From assembly GCA_964569245.1 (NCBI GenBank), contig CAZMTK010000004.1, forward strand, positions 124,001 through 188,000: 64,000 nucleotides of DNA. The letters run 5' to 3'. Of this stretch, positions 24,423-33,322 are shown in pieces (position 1 is the first letter of the stretch; every line of letters begins with the position of its first letter). The notes under the pieces are model-generated. The model saw only the letters and a program-made list of their open reading frames with translations, did no database searches and had not been told where the DNA came from. The translations under genes and the position numbers were made by a program. The stretch is from JAAYTY01 sp964569245. Lineage in GTDB: Bacteria > Fermentibacterota > Fermentibacteria > Fermentibacterales > Fermentibacteraceae.

Positions 24423-26759
24423 TCAGGATTCCCTCACGCAGTCGACGGTGTAGACGAAGCTGCCGTCCTCCATCCTGCGGATTCGCGCACCGTGGACCTC
24501 GCCCTCGAATCCCGGGAAGCGGTTGTGGAACTCCTGCAGCACTCTGAGGAACTCGACCACCGAAGCCGGGCCGTCGCTGAACTCCTCGCCGGGCATCACG
24601 AGGGGTATGCCGGGGGGATAGGGAACGACCATCACTGCGGAGGTGCGGCCGCCGAGCTTCCCGACGGGGACCTCCTCGACCCTGCCCTTCACCAGGCAGC
24701 CATATGCTGCTTCGGGGAGCATCTTCTGGCGGGGAAGGTCGCTGAAGATCTCCACGAGGGACTTCGTGACCTCCTTCTCGCGCAGGAAGTCGTGCATCTC
24801 CGAGACGAGGCTCTTCAGCCCCCGGCCGAAGTAGACTTCGGAGTGCCTGTCGGCGAGGCCGGGGAAGACTCGGGCCAGGTTGTGGTCCTCGTCATGGGCC
24901 TTCCTGAAGTCGAAAAGCTCCGCGAGGAGGGTGCCCGACTTGCCCTTCGTGACTCCGAGGGTGAAGAGGACGAGGAAGCTGTAGAAGGTGCTCTTCTCGA
25001 TCACTATCCCGCGCTCTCTGAGGAAGCGCGAGACGACGCAGGCCGGGATGCCGGTCGGCTCCAGGGATCCGTCAGGGCCTATGCCGGGAGTCTGGATGGT
25101 CACCTTGAGCGGGTCCAGCATCACGAACCCGTCGCCTATGTCGACGAAGCCGTGCCACTTCTGGTCGCTGGACAGCATCCAGTAGTTGGGGCCCCTGAGG
25201 AGCTTCTTCTCGGCGAGCACGCTGAAGTCGAGCGGCCTGCTCTTCTGGGTCTCCATGTCGGTCTGCATGGCCACGTTCTCGGGCTCCCATACGGAGAACC
25301 ACCAGTTGCCTCCGGGGTCCCTGCCCTCCCTGATCTGCCTGCCGATGTGCTCCATCTTCAGCCGGAAGATCACCGCCTCCTCGAGCGCCTCCTCCACCAG
25401 GAGCCTGCCCATGCCGCCCTCCATCATCTTCGAAGCCACATCGAGAGAGGCTACGATCGCATAGAGCGGCGATGTCGAGGAGTGCATCATGTAAGCCTCG
25501 TTGAAGCGGTCGTGGTCGAAGCGGCGCGAGCCCTCCTTGATGTGGAGCATGGAGCCCTGGGAGAGCGCTGCCAGCACCTTGTGGGAGGAATGCGAGGCGA
25601 ACACCGTAGGACCCTTCCTCTTGTCGCCTGAGTTCTCCTCGTACATCCCGTATCTGCCCCTGTAGAGCCCGTGGAACCTGGCGTAGGCGTACCAGGCCTC
25701 GTCGTAGAGGATGTTCTCGCACGTCTTCGCGAGGAGCTTCCGCAGCATGAGAGTGCTGTAGCACAGACCGTCGTATGTGGAGTTCGTCAGGACCGCGAGC
25801 TTGACCTTCTGGGGCTTCTCCCCGTTCAGGAACGGCGAGGCCGCGATCTTGGCCTGGATGCTCTCCGGGCTGAACTCGGACAGGGGAACAGGCCCGATGA
25901 TGCCGTAGGCGTTCCTGGTGGGACGGATGTAGACCGGTATGGCTCCGGTCATGATGACTGACTGCATGATGGACTTGTGGCAGTTGCGGTCGACGAGCAC
26001 CACGTCGCCCCTGGTCACGGTGCCGTGGAAGACCATCTTGTTGGTCGTCGAAGTGCCGTTCGTGACGAAGTAGGTCCTGTCGGCTCCGAACGTCAGAGCG
26101 GCCTGCTTCTCCGACTCGCCGGCGACGCCTGTGTGCTCCAGTATCGACCCAAGGTCGGGCACTGAGGCGGATATGTCGCTGCGAAAGAAGTTCTCGCCGT
26201 AGAATTCGTGGAAGACCTTCCCGATGGGAGACTTGAGGAAGGCCACGCCTCCCATGTGGCCGGGAGTATGCCACGAGTAGCGGTAGCTCTGCACGTACTG
26301 GTAGAGGCTCTTCATGAAAGGAGGCATGATGTTGTCGACATACCGCTTGAGGGCTCTCTCGATGCGGCCGGCTATGAAATCGGGCGTGTCCTCCATCGCC
26401 CAGATGTAGCCGTCGATCAGCTTCATCACCTCGAGGGGGAGGTCGCCGACCGAGAGCTTCTCGGTCACGAGGAACAGCGGGATCTCGCTGTTGCGGTCCA
26501 CTATCTTCCTGACCATGGCGGCCGTGCTCGGATACTCCTTGTTGCCGTTGCAGTCCAGGTCCCAGTCCAGGATGATGCAGCCGATCTTGGCAAGGGATCT
26601 GAGGTGCACCTGTGCATCCGAGCAGGAGGGCGCCTCGAGCACCGACAGGTGCAGATGGGTCAGGGCGTCCACCATGCCCCTCACCACTCTCGAGGCGGCA
26701 GTGCTTCCTATCAGATCGCTGTCGATGATGAGAACCGGGAATTCCCTGTAGAGGTCCAT
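24423..26759 (-). CDS. PLP-dependent Orn/Lys/Arg decarboxylase, inducible (AdiA/LdcI-like) type
   Basis: This 778-residue fold-type I decarboxylase has a receiver-like N-terminal wing domain (residues about 1-125), a core with the PLP Lys in ASHSSHKVLAALSQ, the substrate-side segment TNSTYDGLCY, and a C-terminal domain ending in the PYPPGIPLVMPGE motif. Length and architecture match the acid-inducible decamers AdiA, LdcI and SpeF. Specificity cannot be read from the sequence. GGAGGAG precedes ATG 26759; a GTG 6 codons upstream is less likely. It lies between carbamate kinase and an EamA transporter, suggesting arginine or ornithine catabolism with ATP recovery. Confidence 0.88.
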   Translation of the reverse strand: MDLYREFPVLIIDSDLIGSTAASRVVRGMVDALTHLHLSVLEAPSCSDAQVHLRSLAKIGCIILDWDLDCNGNKEYPSTAAMVRKIVDRNSEIPLFLVTEKLSVGDLPLEVMKLIDGYIWAMEDTPDFIAGRIERALKRYVDNIMPPFMKSLYQYVQSYRYSWHTPGHMGGVAFLKSPIGKVFHEFYGENFFRSDISASVPDLGSILEHTGVAGESEKQAALTFGADRTYFVTNGTSTTNKMVFHGTVTRGDVVLVDRNCHKSIMQSVIMTGAIPVYIRPTRNAYGIIGPVPLSEFSPESIQAKIAASPFLNGEKPQKVKLAVLTNSTYDGLCYSTLMLRKLLAKTCENILYDEAWYAYARFHGLYRGRYGMYEENSGDKRKGPTVFASHSSHKVLAALSQGSMLHIKEGSRRFDHDRFNEAYMMHSSTSPLYAIVASLDVASKMMEGGMGRLLVEEALEEAVIFRLKMEHIGRQIREGRDPGGNWWFSVWEPENVAMQTDMETQKSRPLDFSVLAEKKLLRGPNYWMLSSDQKWHGFVDIGDGFVMLDPLKVTIQTPGIGPDGSLEPTGIPACVVSRFLRERGIVIEKSTFYSFLVLFTLGVTKGKSGTLLAELFDFRKAHDEDHNLARVFPGLADRHSEVYFGRGLKSLVSEMHDFLREKEVTKSLVEIFSDLPRQKMLPEAAYGCLVKGRVEEVPVGKLGGRTSAVMVVPYPPGIPLVMPGEEFSDGPASVVEFLRVLQEFHNRFPGFEGEVHGARIRRMEDGSFVYTVDCVRES

Positions 26760-26805
26760 CTCTCCTCCGCGGCGCACCGGGGCTTCCTGAGCGCCGCAAT
26801 CCGCG

Positions 26806-27756
26806 CTACGGCGTTATGGTGGTCCCTGCCCGGCCTTCCAGCGCGGCCAGTATGCTGCCCGGGGACGTTATTATCACCCTCCGACCCCCGCGGTCCAGGA
26901 ACTCGAGGGAAGCCCTGATCTTCGGCAGCATCGAGCCGGGCGCGAAATGCCCCTCCTCGATGCGACGCCTCATCTCTTCCGCCGTCGCCGTTTCGATCTC
27001 CCTCCTGCATGGCTTGTCGAAATCCAGGCAGACCCGCGGAACCCCGGTGGAGATGATGAAGGTGTCAGCCCCCAGGCCCGATGCGAGGAGGGAGCTGGCG
27101 AGGTCCTTGTCTATGACCGCCGCGATGCCTCTGAATCTCTTCCCCTCACGTACCACCGGCACTCCTCCCCCGCCGGCGCAGATCACTATCTGGCCGGCTG
27201 AGACCAGGGCTCTGATGGCGGGAAGCTCGATTATCTTCAGAGGTCTCGGAGAGGGGACGACCCTCCTGAATCCCCTGCCCGCGTCCTCCTTCATGACCCA
27301 GCCGCGCTCGGCAGCGATACGAGAGGCTTCCTCCGCGCCGTAGAAGGGGCCGACGGGCTTCGTGGGATTCCTGAAGCCTGGATCGTCCGGGGACACCTCC
27401 ACCTGTGTCACGAGGCTGCTGACGGGGATGTCTTCTCCCCTCTCCTCGAGGACGTCTCCCAGCACCTGCTGGATGAGATACCCGAGATAGCCCTGCGTGG
27501 CGGCGCCGTTGACGTCCATCCCGTCGGGCGGCACCACCGAGGAGGCCATTTCGTTTCTTATCAGCTCGAAGCCCACCTGGGGTCCGTTGCCGTGCGTCAC
27601 TACCACGCTCCCGAAGATGCGGGCGAGAGTTGCGACCTCTTCGCACACCTCGCGGGCCAGGTCGTGAGTGTCGAGGTTGCCCCTGGAGGAGCGCGGATCG
27701 ATCATCGAGTTGCCGCCAATTGCTACGACAACGGTTCCCAGGGGCTCAGCCGCCAT
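26806..27756 (-). CDS. arcC: Carbamate kinase
   Basis: This 316-residue member of the amino-acid kinase fold has VVVAIGGNSMID at the N-terminus, THGNGPQVGFE, ICAGGGGVPVV and IDKDLASSLLA, all diagnostic of carbamate kinase. It makes ATP and carbamate from carbamoyl phosphate. No arginine deiminase or ornithine carbamoyltransferase gene is in the window, so the source of carbamoyl phosphate is not visible. GGAGGAC precedes ATG 27756, which overlaps the end of lspA by 11 bp. Confidence 0.93.
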   Translation of the reverse strand: MAAEPLGTVVVAIGGNSMIDPRSSRGNLDTHDLAREVCEEVATLARIFGSVVVTHGNGPQVGFELIRNEMASSVVPPDGMDVNGAATQGYLGYLIQQVLGDVLEERGEDIPVSSLVTQVEVSPDDPGFRNPTKPVGPFYGAEEASRIAAERGWVMKEDAGRGFRRVVPSPRPLKIIELPAIRALVSAGQIVICAGGGGVPVVREGKRFRGIAAVIDKDLASSLLASGLGADTFIISTGVPRVCLDFDKPCRREIETATAEEMRRRIEEGHFAPGSMLPKIRASLEFLDRGGRRVIITSPGSILAALEGRAGTTITP

Positions 27757-28234
27757 TCGTCCTCCGCTCCGGGGTCCTGCGGGAGAAGAGGACCAGCAGG
27801 AGTCCTCCGACAGTTATGGCCGCATCGGCCAGGTTGAACGTCGGCCATCGCCAGCCGGACGTTCCCACGTCTATGAAATCGAGAACGGCGCCGCCCCTGA
27901 GGATCCTGTCGAGCAGGTTCCCCAGAGCGCCGCCCAGCACCAGCCCGAGACCGACGACAGACGCCCTGCCCCAGTTCTTCGCCTTCGCCAGCATCACCGC
28001 CACTGCCACGGAGGCGGCGGCCGAGAAGATCGCGAGGAACAGCGGCCCTCCCCAGCTCATGCTGAAGGCGGCGCCCGTGTTCTCCCTGAGCTGGAGCCGG
28101 ACGGCCTCCCCCAGCACCCTTTCGGGGGCTTCGAAGGACAGGGAGTCAAGCGCGATCCTCTTGGACGCCTGGTCGAGGAGGAGTGCAGCCCCGGCCGCGA
28201 GAACCCCCGGAGCCCTCGGGTCACGCTCCTGCAT
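27746..28234 (-). CDS. lspA: Lipoprotein signal peptidase II
   Basis: This 162-residue inner-membrane aspartyl peptidase removes signal peptides from prolipoproteins after lipidation. Motifs are LDQASKRIAL, RENTGAAFSM, GGALGNLLDRI with VLDFID (catalytic Asp) and FNLADAAITVG (second catalytic Asp). ATG 28234 follows GGGAGG and overlaps the end of ileS by 14 bp; the pairing ileS-lspA is common in bacteria. It serves the many lipoproteins predicted here. Confidence 0.95.
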   Translation of the reverse strand: MQERDPRAPGVLAAGAALLLDQASKRIALDSLSFEAPERVLGEAVRLQLRENTGAAFSMSWGGPLFLAIFSAAASVAVAVMLAKAKNWGRASVVGLGLVLGGALGNLLDRILRGGAVLDFIDVGTSGWRWPTFNLADAAITVGGLLLVLFSRRTPERRTNGG

Positions 28235-30992
28235 GGCCTGCCTCCCTGAGGACGCCTGCGCACCTGGCGCAGACATCCGTGAATCCAGCGTCGGAGCCCA
28301 CGTCGGGAAGCATCTTCCAGCATCTCGCGCATTTCGGAGCCTTCGACGGCATGACCGACACGACCGGCTCGGCCGATACCCGGGTCCTGACCGTGGAGAC
28401 GATCAGGAAGTCTGCCCAGCTCTCGCCCAGAGCGGAGCCGGCCATGTGCTCGGGCACTCCCAGATCCACCTCGGCGTCGAGCCCGCTCCCTATGGAGCCT
28501 GCGGCCCGGGCCTCCTCGAGGCGCTTCATCGCGACGCGCCTGACCTCTAGATACGGCTCCCATCCCGCGAGCTCCCCGAGCTCCTCTTCCGTGAGAGCCG
28601 GCGGGCGCCAGAGGGCCAGATGAACGCTCGGAACGTCCTTCAGGCCGGGAGGGAGCTCGGCCCATGCCTCCTCGGCGGTGAAGGGCAGGATCGGGGCCAG
28701 GAGCTTCACCAGCTCGACGGTCATCCAGGCGACTAGGCCCCTGGTCTCGAGAGTGCGCTGAGAGGAGGGCGAGTCGCAGTACAGCCTGTCCTTCCTCGCG
28801 TCGAGGAAGAGGCCCGACAGGTCCGTCGTTGCGAGAATCCTGAGCTCGCGGAAAACCCGGTGGAACTGGTACGCCTCGTAGTCGCGAACGCACTGTGCGT
28901 AGACCTGCGAGAACCTCAGATACGCGTATCTGTCGAGCCCGGTCAGGCAGCCCGGAGCGAAGGATGCCGAGTCGAGCCCCGCGATGTTGCCCAGCATGAA
29001 CCTGACGGTGTTCCTGATCTTCCTGTATGCCTCCCTTGCGTCGTCGAGCATCGCCCTGTCGGCGCGGAAGTCGGCGGTGTAGTCGATTCCGGAGAACCAC
29101 AGGCGGAGGATGTCCGCTCCCATGCTCTCGACGATCTCGAGGGGGGAGACGGTGTTCCCCAGGGACTTCGACATCTTCTTCCCCTGCCTGTCCAGTATCA
29201 GGCCGTGCGTGACGATCTTCCGCGCCGGAACGCCCAGATCCAGAGCGAGGCTGGTCAGGAGGCTCACGCCGAACCACCCCCTGTGCTGGTCGGTGGCCTC
29301 GAGATAGGCGTCTGCGGGCCTCTCGAGCCCGAACTCCGGTGTCAGGACGCAGTAGTGGCTGAGGGAGCTGTCGAACCAAACGTCGAGGATGTCGTCCACC
29401 CTCGCGAGCCGGGTGGATCCGCAGGACGGGCATGCGGGGCTCCTTCCCGCCAGTTCGAAGAACCTGTCCGGCGAGGAGCAGAACCACGCATCCGAGCCCT
29501 CCTTCTCGACCACGTCGGCCACGGCTTCCATGACGTCCGCGTCGAGAACGGCGGTCGAGCACGAGACGCAGGTGAACGCAGGGAGGGCTACGCCCCACGC
29601 CCTCTGGCGGGACAGGCACCAGTCGGGCCTCGCGGCCATCATGTTCCGCATCCTCTCGTAGCCCCATGCGGGATGCCATTCCATCCCCTCTACGGCCTCG
29701 AGGACCCGGTTCTTCAGATCGCGATGCGAGAGGCTCATGAAGAACTGCCTCGTAGCCCTGAAGATCAGGGGCTGCTTGCACCTCCAGCAGTGGGGATAGC
29801 TGTGCTCGACGACGGATCGCCAGACCAGCCTTCCCCTGGAGCGCAGATCCTCGAGGATCGCGGATTCGGCTTCGGTCACCCTCGTGCCTGCATATCTCCC
29901 GGCCTCCGGGGTGAAGAAGCCGCGGGCATCCACTGGGCTGAAGGTCTCCAGGCCGTACTGCTGGCCCACCGCGAAGTCCTCCGCCCCGTGGCCCGGCGCC
30001 GTGTGCACGCAGCCGGAGCCGTCGTCCATCGTGACATGACCGGAGACCACGACGAGGGAACTCCTGCCTTCGAACAGCGGGTGGTGCAGCTCGAGCCCCT
30101 CCAGGTCGGCTCCCTGGAAGACGGGGGATTCGAGGACGGTCCCGCCGGGGCAGGCCGAGGCGACGAAGGCGGCGGCGCGTCTCGAGGCGACGAGCATCCT
30201 CCTCTGCCCCGAGGCGACCAGCACATACCTCTCTCCCGGATTGAGGGCCACGGCCATGTTGGCCGGCAGAGTCCATGGAGTCGTGGTCCAGATCACGACC
30301 TCGACTCCCTCCGGCACGCCGCGAGAGGCCCATGCCCGCGGGTCGAGCTGCTCGAAGGCCACCCAGACTGACGGGGATGAGCGAGGACCGTACTCGACCT
30401 CGGCGTCAGCAAGAGCGGTCGAGCAGGAGGTGCACCAGCTTATTGGTCTGAGACCCTGATAGACGTAGCCGCCTCTGACCAGCGCTGCGAACGCACGGAC
30501 GATGCCTGCCTCGTAGGACCGTGACATGGTCAGATAGGGGCCGTCCCACCGCCCGAACACTCCCAGGCGGCGAAACTCGCCCTTCTGGACCTCGACGTAC
30601 TTCGCGGCATAGGCCCTGCACCTCGACCGGACCTCCTCCCGCGAGAGGCTGCGGCCGCCGTCCTCCACCTCGCCGAGGACCCTGTGCTCGATCGGCATGC
30701 CGTGGCAGTCCCAGCCCGGGACGAACGGGGAGTCGAAGCCCATCATCGTCCTCGACTTCACGATGAAATCCTTCAGCACCTTGTTGAGAGCGGTGCCCAG
30801 ATGGACGCTGCCGTTGGCATAGGGGGGGCCGTCGTGCAGCACGAACCTTGGGGCGCCCATCCGGCTCCTCCTGATCTCGCTCTCGAGGTCCTCCGCCTCC
30901 CATCGCGCCAGTATCTCCGGCTCCCTGGCAACGAGGTTCCCCTTCATCGCGAAACCGGTCTCAGGCAGCCTGATGGTATCCCTGTAGTTCAG
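28221..30992 (-). CDS. ileS: Isoleucyl-tRNA synthetase, apparent CTG start
   Basis: This 923-residue class I synthetase has GSVHLGTALNK (HIGH box), KKMSKSLGN (KMSKS) and a C-terminal zinc site CARCWKML...CARC. The conserved family N-terminus (YRDTIRLPETGFAMKGNL) lies upstream of the first ATG (30947) and is in frame. Upstream of it the only usable codon before a stop is CTG 30992. This CTG overlaps the stop of the preceding gene as CTGA and has a perfect GGAGG 9 nt before it. I therefore place the start there; starting at 30947 would delete a conserved stretch. Confidence 0.93.
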   Translation of the reverse strand: MNYRDTIRLPETGFAMKGNLVAREPEILARWEAEDLESEIRRSRMGAPRFVLHDGPPYANGSVHLGTALNKVLKDFIVKSRTMMGFDSPFVPGWDCHGMPIEHRVLGEVEDGGRSLSREEVRSRCRAYAAKYVEVQKGEFRRLGVFGRWDGPYLTMSRSYEAGIVRAFAALVRGGYVYQGLRPISWCTSCSTALADAEVEYGPRSSPSVWVAFEQLDPRAWASRGVPEGVEVVIWTTTPWTLPANMAVALNPGERYVLVASGQRRMLVASRRAAAFVASACPGGTVLESPVFQGADLEGLELHHPLFEGRSSLVVVSGHVTMDDGSGCVHTAPGHGAEDFAVGQQYGLETFSPVDARGFFTPEAGRYAGTRVTEAESAILEDLRSRGRLVWRSVVEHSYPHCWRCKQPLIFRATRQFFMSLSHRDLKNRVLEAVEGMEWHPAWGYERMRNMMAARPDWCLSRQRAWGVALPAFTCVSCSTAVLDADVMEAVADVVEKEGSDAWFCSSPDRFFELAGRSPACPSCGSTRLARVDDILDVWFDSSLSHYCVLTPEFGLERPADAYLEATDQHRGWFGVSLLTSLALDLGVPARKIVTHGLILDRQGKKMSKSLGNTVSPLEIVESMGADILRLWFSGIDYTADFRADRAMLDDAREAYRKIRNTVRFMLGNIAGLDSASFAPGCLTGLDRYAYLRFSQVYAQCVRDYEAYQFHRVFRELRILATTDLSGLFLDARKDRLYCDSPSSQRTLETRGLVAWMTVELVKLLAPILPFTAEEAWAELPPGLKDVPSVHLALWRPPALTEEELGELAGWEPYLEVRRVAMKRLEEARAAGSIGSGLDAEVDLGVPEHMAGSALGESWADFLIVSTVRTRVSAEPVVSVMPSKAPKCARCWKMLPDVGSDAGFTDVCARCAGVLREAGHAGA

Positions 30993-31573
30993 TTCTCTTC
31001 ACCTCCCGCGAAGGCACGGAGCGCCTCCTCCATGGGGGGGCTCGCGCCGTTCCAGGCGGTCAGCGAGTGGCACCTGACGAGCAGAAGGACGGTGCCTCCG
31101 CCGCTGCCCGCCAGGATCGCATCGTCTATGCCCTCCGATGCCAGGGCTGAAACCCGCATCGCTCCCAGCTCGGCCCTGGTGGATGCCCGCCAGTCGGGCA
31201 CCCTTCCCACTGTCCCCCTGCGCCAGGGGCCTTCAGGCGCTGCATAGAGCCCTACGAGGGACGGAAACCTCTGGCCCTCTTCGTCGCCTTCGATGCCGAT
31301 CAGCGGGCTGTCTCCGAAGAACGCCACATGATCGGTCGCGACCAGCCATCCTCGCCGGCGCGCGACTCCCTCGGCACCGATCAGGAATCGCCTGATGCCT
31401 CTTCGAAGAGCCGCCCGGACGGCTTCCGCCGAGGACTCGCGATCCACGCGGATGAATGCGTTCTGTCCGTCCAACGGCCGCCAGTCCCAGCTTCTGGGAA
31501 CAACGACCAACAAGCCGTCGCTGCATGCCTGCATAAGAGTCGGGACTATGAAGATTTGCGGGGCGATCTGCAA
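30989..31573 (-). CDS. Truncated purine nucleoside phosphorylase-like protein
   Basis: This is a 194-residue protein. The stretch ATDHVAFFGDSPLIGIEG, followed by RFPSLVGLYAAP, matches the DHINLTGxNPLxG...RFPDMSxAY region of trimeric purine nucleoside and methylthioadenosine phosphorylases, and AELGAMRVSALASEGIDDAI matches the later substrate region. Full-length members have about 270-290 residues; the N-terminal phosphate-binding part is shortened. It is either a diverged enzyme or a non-catalytic relative. The likely start is TTG 31573, 10 nt after the stop of the DUF167 gene. It is coupled to ileS by a CTGA overlap. Confidence 0.6.
   Translation of the reverse strand: MQIAPQIFIVPTLMQACSDGLLVVVPRSWDWRPLDGQNAFIRVDRESSAEAVRAALRRGIRRFLIGAEGVARRRGWLVATDHVAFFGDSPLIGIEGDEEGQRFPSLVGLYAAPEGPWRRGTVGRVPDWRASTRAELGAMRVSALASEGIDDAILAGSGGGTVLLLVRCHSLTAWNGASPPMEEALRAFAGGEEN
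30990..31006 (-). promoter_or_regulatory. Ribosome binding site and CTG start of ileS
   Basis: GGAGGTGA (GGAGG at 31002-31006) is followed after 9 nt by CTG (30992-30990), which overlaps the TGA of the upstream gene. In this frame a TGA lies just upstream and no ATG, GTG or TTG precedes the conserved IleS N-terminal residues. Confidence 0.7.
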
Positions 31574-31583
31574 CCCGCGGGCA

Positions 31584-31892
31584 TCACCGCCCGGCTCGGA
31601 GGAGCCAGCCGGGGTGACGCACCGCTCCGGAGATTCGCAGGAGCTTCCTGCGGGACCGGGAACCTGACGAGATGCTGACGCTGGATCGTGGAACGCCGAA
31701 CTCTGCTGCGACGAACCTCACGAGCTCCGCGTTCGCCCTGCCTTCAGAGGGCGGAGCCTTCACGAGTATCCGCCAGGTTCCGTCGGCAAGGCGGTCCGAG
31801 ACCGCGGTCTCCGCTGCGCCCGGGACGACGGCGACCGGCAGGAACAAGGGGTCGCGGACTGCCGGCGTCCCGCCTCCCCGGTCAGCCTCCAT
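31584..31892 (-). CDS. DUF167 / YggU-family protein
   Basis: This 102-residue protein has the YggU signature WRILVKAPPSEGRANAELVR followed by FGVPRSSVSISSGSRSRRK. The family is widespread, small and of unknown biochemical role. ATG 31892 overlaps the end of the Trm112-like gene by 11 bp, so the two are probably translationally coupled. Confidence 0.85.
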   Translation of the reverse strand: MEADRGGGTPAVRDPLFLPVAVVPGAAETAVSDRLADGTWRILVKAPPSEGRANAELVRFVAAEFGVPRSSVSISSGSRSRRKLLRISGAVRHPGWLLRAGR

Positions 31893-32058
31893 CGAGCGGT
31901 CTCGCCTCTTCGATGAGCATTACGGGTATGTTCTCCTCAACCCTGTACACCAGCCTGCAGGAGTGGCAGACCAGCACCTCCTCGGGCTCGGTGCGGTATT
32001 CCAACCCCCCCCTGCACTTGGGGCAGGCAAGTATCTCCAGGAGCCTCTTGTCGAGCAT
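31882..32058 (-). CDS. Trm112-family zinc-ribbon protein (UPF0434/YcaR-like)
   Basis: This 58-residue protein starts MLDKRLLEILACPKC and continues with VLVCHSCRLVYRVEENIPVM, a four-Cys zinc ribbon of the Trm112/YcaR family. Eukaryotic and archaeal relatives activate methyltransferases; bacterial partners are not established. GGAGGG lies 4-5 nt before ATG 32058, and the stop overlaps the DUF167 gene. Confidence 0.88.
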   Translation of the reverse strand: MLDKRLLEILACPKCRGGLEYRTEPEEVLVCHSCRLVYRVEENIPVMLIEEARPLDGG

Positions 32059-32072
32059 TCCGCCCTCCGGGG

Positions 32073-33305
32073 CTAGATGACGAACATGCCTCTCCTCATG
32101 ACGGGGAGCCGCCCGCCAGAGGCGTCCACGCCGTCAATGTCGACGGCTTCGGAGCCGATCATGAAGTCGGTATGGACGAGCGAGACGTTGCATCCCAGCG
32201 CCCGGAGCGCATCTTCCCCGAGGCCCGTGGAGCCCTCCACGCACTCTGTGTAGCCGTTTCCGAGGGCGATGTGGGAAGAGGCGTTCTCGTCGAACAGGAT
32301 GCTGTGGAACGTCCTCCCGCTCCTGTATATCGGCGAGTCGCATCCGACGAGGGCGATCTCCCCGATCATGAGGGCGCCATCGTCGGTCGCCAGGAACTGG
32401 TCCAGGGCGGCGGCGTTGCGCGCGGCGCCGTGAGCGACCACCCTGCCGGACTCGAATCTGAACCAGGCTTCCTCAACGCTCGTGCCGTTCACCTCGACCG
32501 GTCTGGTGCAGCGAACGACGCCCGTCGTCCTCCTGCAGTCGGGCGTGCTGAAGATCTCCTCGGTCGGGAGGTTCGGGAAGAATAGACGCCCGTCCCTGGC
32601 ACGGCACCTGCCGCCCGAGAACACCCTGTCGCGGGACATACCCACCTTGAGGTCCGTGCCTGGCCCCGTCAGGTGGAAGTGGTCGAGTCTAGCGGAGTTG
32701 AGAATGCCAGCCCTCCGCTTGAGCTCGGCGTCGTGGTCGAGCCAGGCGCGGGCCGGGTCTTCTCGGTCCAGGCGGAGGATCGGCATCAGGAGCTTCCAGA
32801 TGCGCCTCTCCCAGTCCCTGCTCGAGCCCAGCACCCTGGCAGCCCAGAGAGGCGTGGGATCCAGGCAGACGTTCCACCTGATGGCATTGCTGGAGACGGC
32901 GGCAAGCCAGTCCCTCGTCGCTGCTGCAACGGCCTTCCTGACAGCCCCCTGCCTGGCGGGGTCCTGCCCTTCCAGCTCGTCGGGGTCCTCCGGCCCGGTC
33001 AGGCTGATGCTCGCCCAGTTCTCCTCGACGAAGACCCGGTAGAGAGGCTGGATGAACGAAGGGACATACGACAGGTGGCCGGCGGAGGAGGATTCCAGCC
33101 TGGCTTTCTCGAGCCTCCTGTCCGCGTAGATGACATGGACATAGCTCGACCCCAGCTCGTAGGCCCTCCTGGACAGCGCTTCCGCCATGGCGCGGTGCGC
33201 TGCCTCGGTACGGATGAGGAGAGGCTGGCCGGGCTGGATGTCCACACCCGTCTTCAGTATCACGTCGGAATAGCGCAAGGCGAGTTCGCGATCCAATCCA
33301 ACCAC
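32073..33305 (-). CDS. M29-family aminopeptidase (aminopeptidase T-like)
   Basis: This 410-residue metallo-aminopeptidase has the metal ligands of the M29 family in NLPTEEIFSTPD, SILFDENASSHIALGN and LVHTDFMIGS. It would remove N-terminal residues from peptides in the cytoplasm. The start is GTG 33305 by length, with TTG four codons in as an alternative better spaced from GGGAAGG. It follows the preceding lipoprotein gene by 17 nt in a long same-strand run. Confidence 0.9.
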   Translation of the reverse strand: MVGLDRELALRYSDVILKTGVDIQPGQPLLIRTEAAHRAMAEALSRRAYELGSSYVHVIYADRRLEKARLESSSAGHLSYVPSFIQPLYRVFVEENWASISLTGPEDPDELEGQDPARQGAVRKAVAAATRDWLAAVSSNAIRWNVCLDPTPLWAARVLGSSRDWERRIWKLLMPILRLDREDPARAWLDHDAELKRRAGILNSARLDHFHLTGPGTDLKVGMSRDRVFSGGRCRARDGRLFFPNLPTEEIFSTPDCRRTTGVVRCTRPVEVNGTSVEEAWFRFESGRVVAHGAARNAAALDQFLATDDGALMIGEIALVGCDSPIYRSGRTFHSILFDENASSHIALGNGYTECVEGSTGLGEDALRALGCNVSLVHTDFMIGSEAVDIDGVDASGGRLPVMRRGMFVI

Positions 33306-33322
33306 CCTTCCCGGGGGCCTCG

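Noticed and set aside
25072..26799. A 575-codon frame inside the decarboxylase gene
   Set aside because: It is out of frame with the PLP decarboxylase and consists of Arg/Gly/His-rich sequence only.
28057..30333. A 758-codon frame overlapping ileS
   Set aside because: It lies out of frame with clear IleS motifs, is low-complexity and Arg-rich, and has no binding site.
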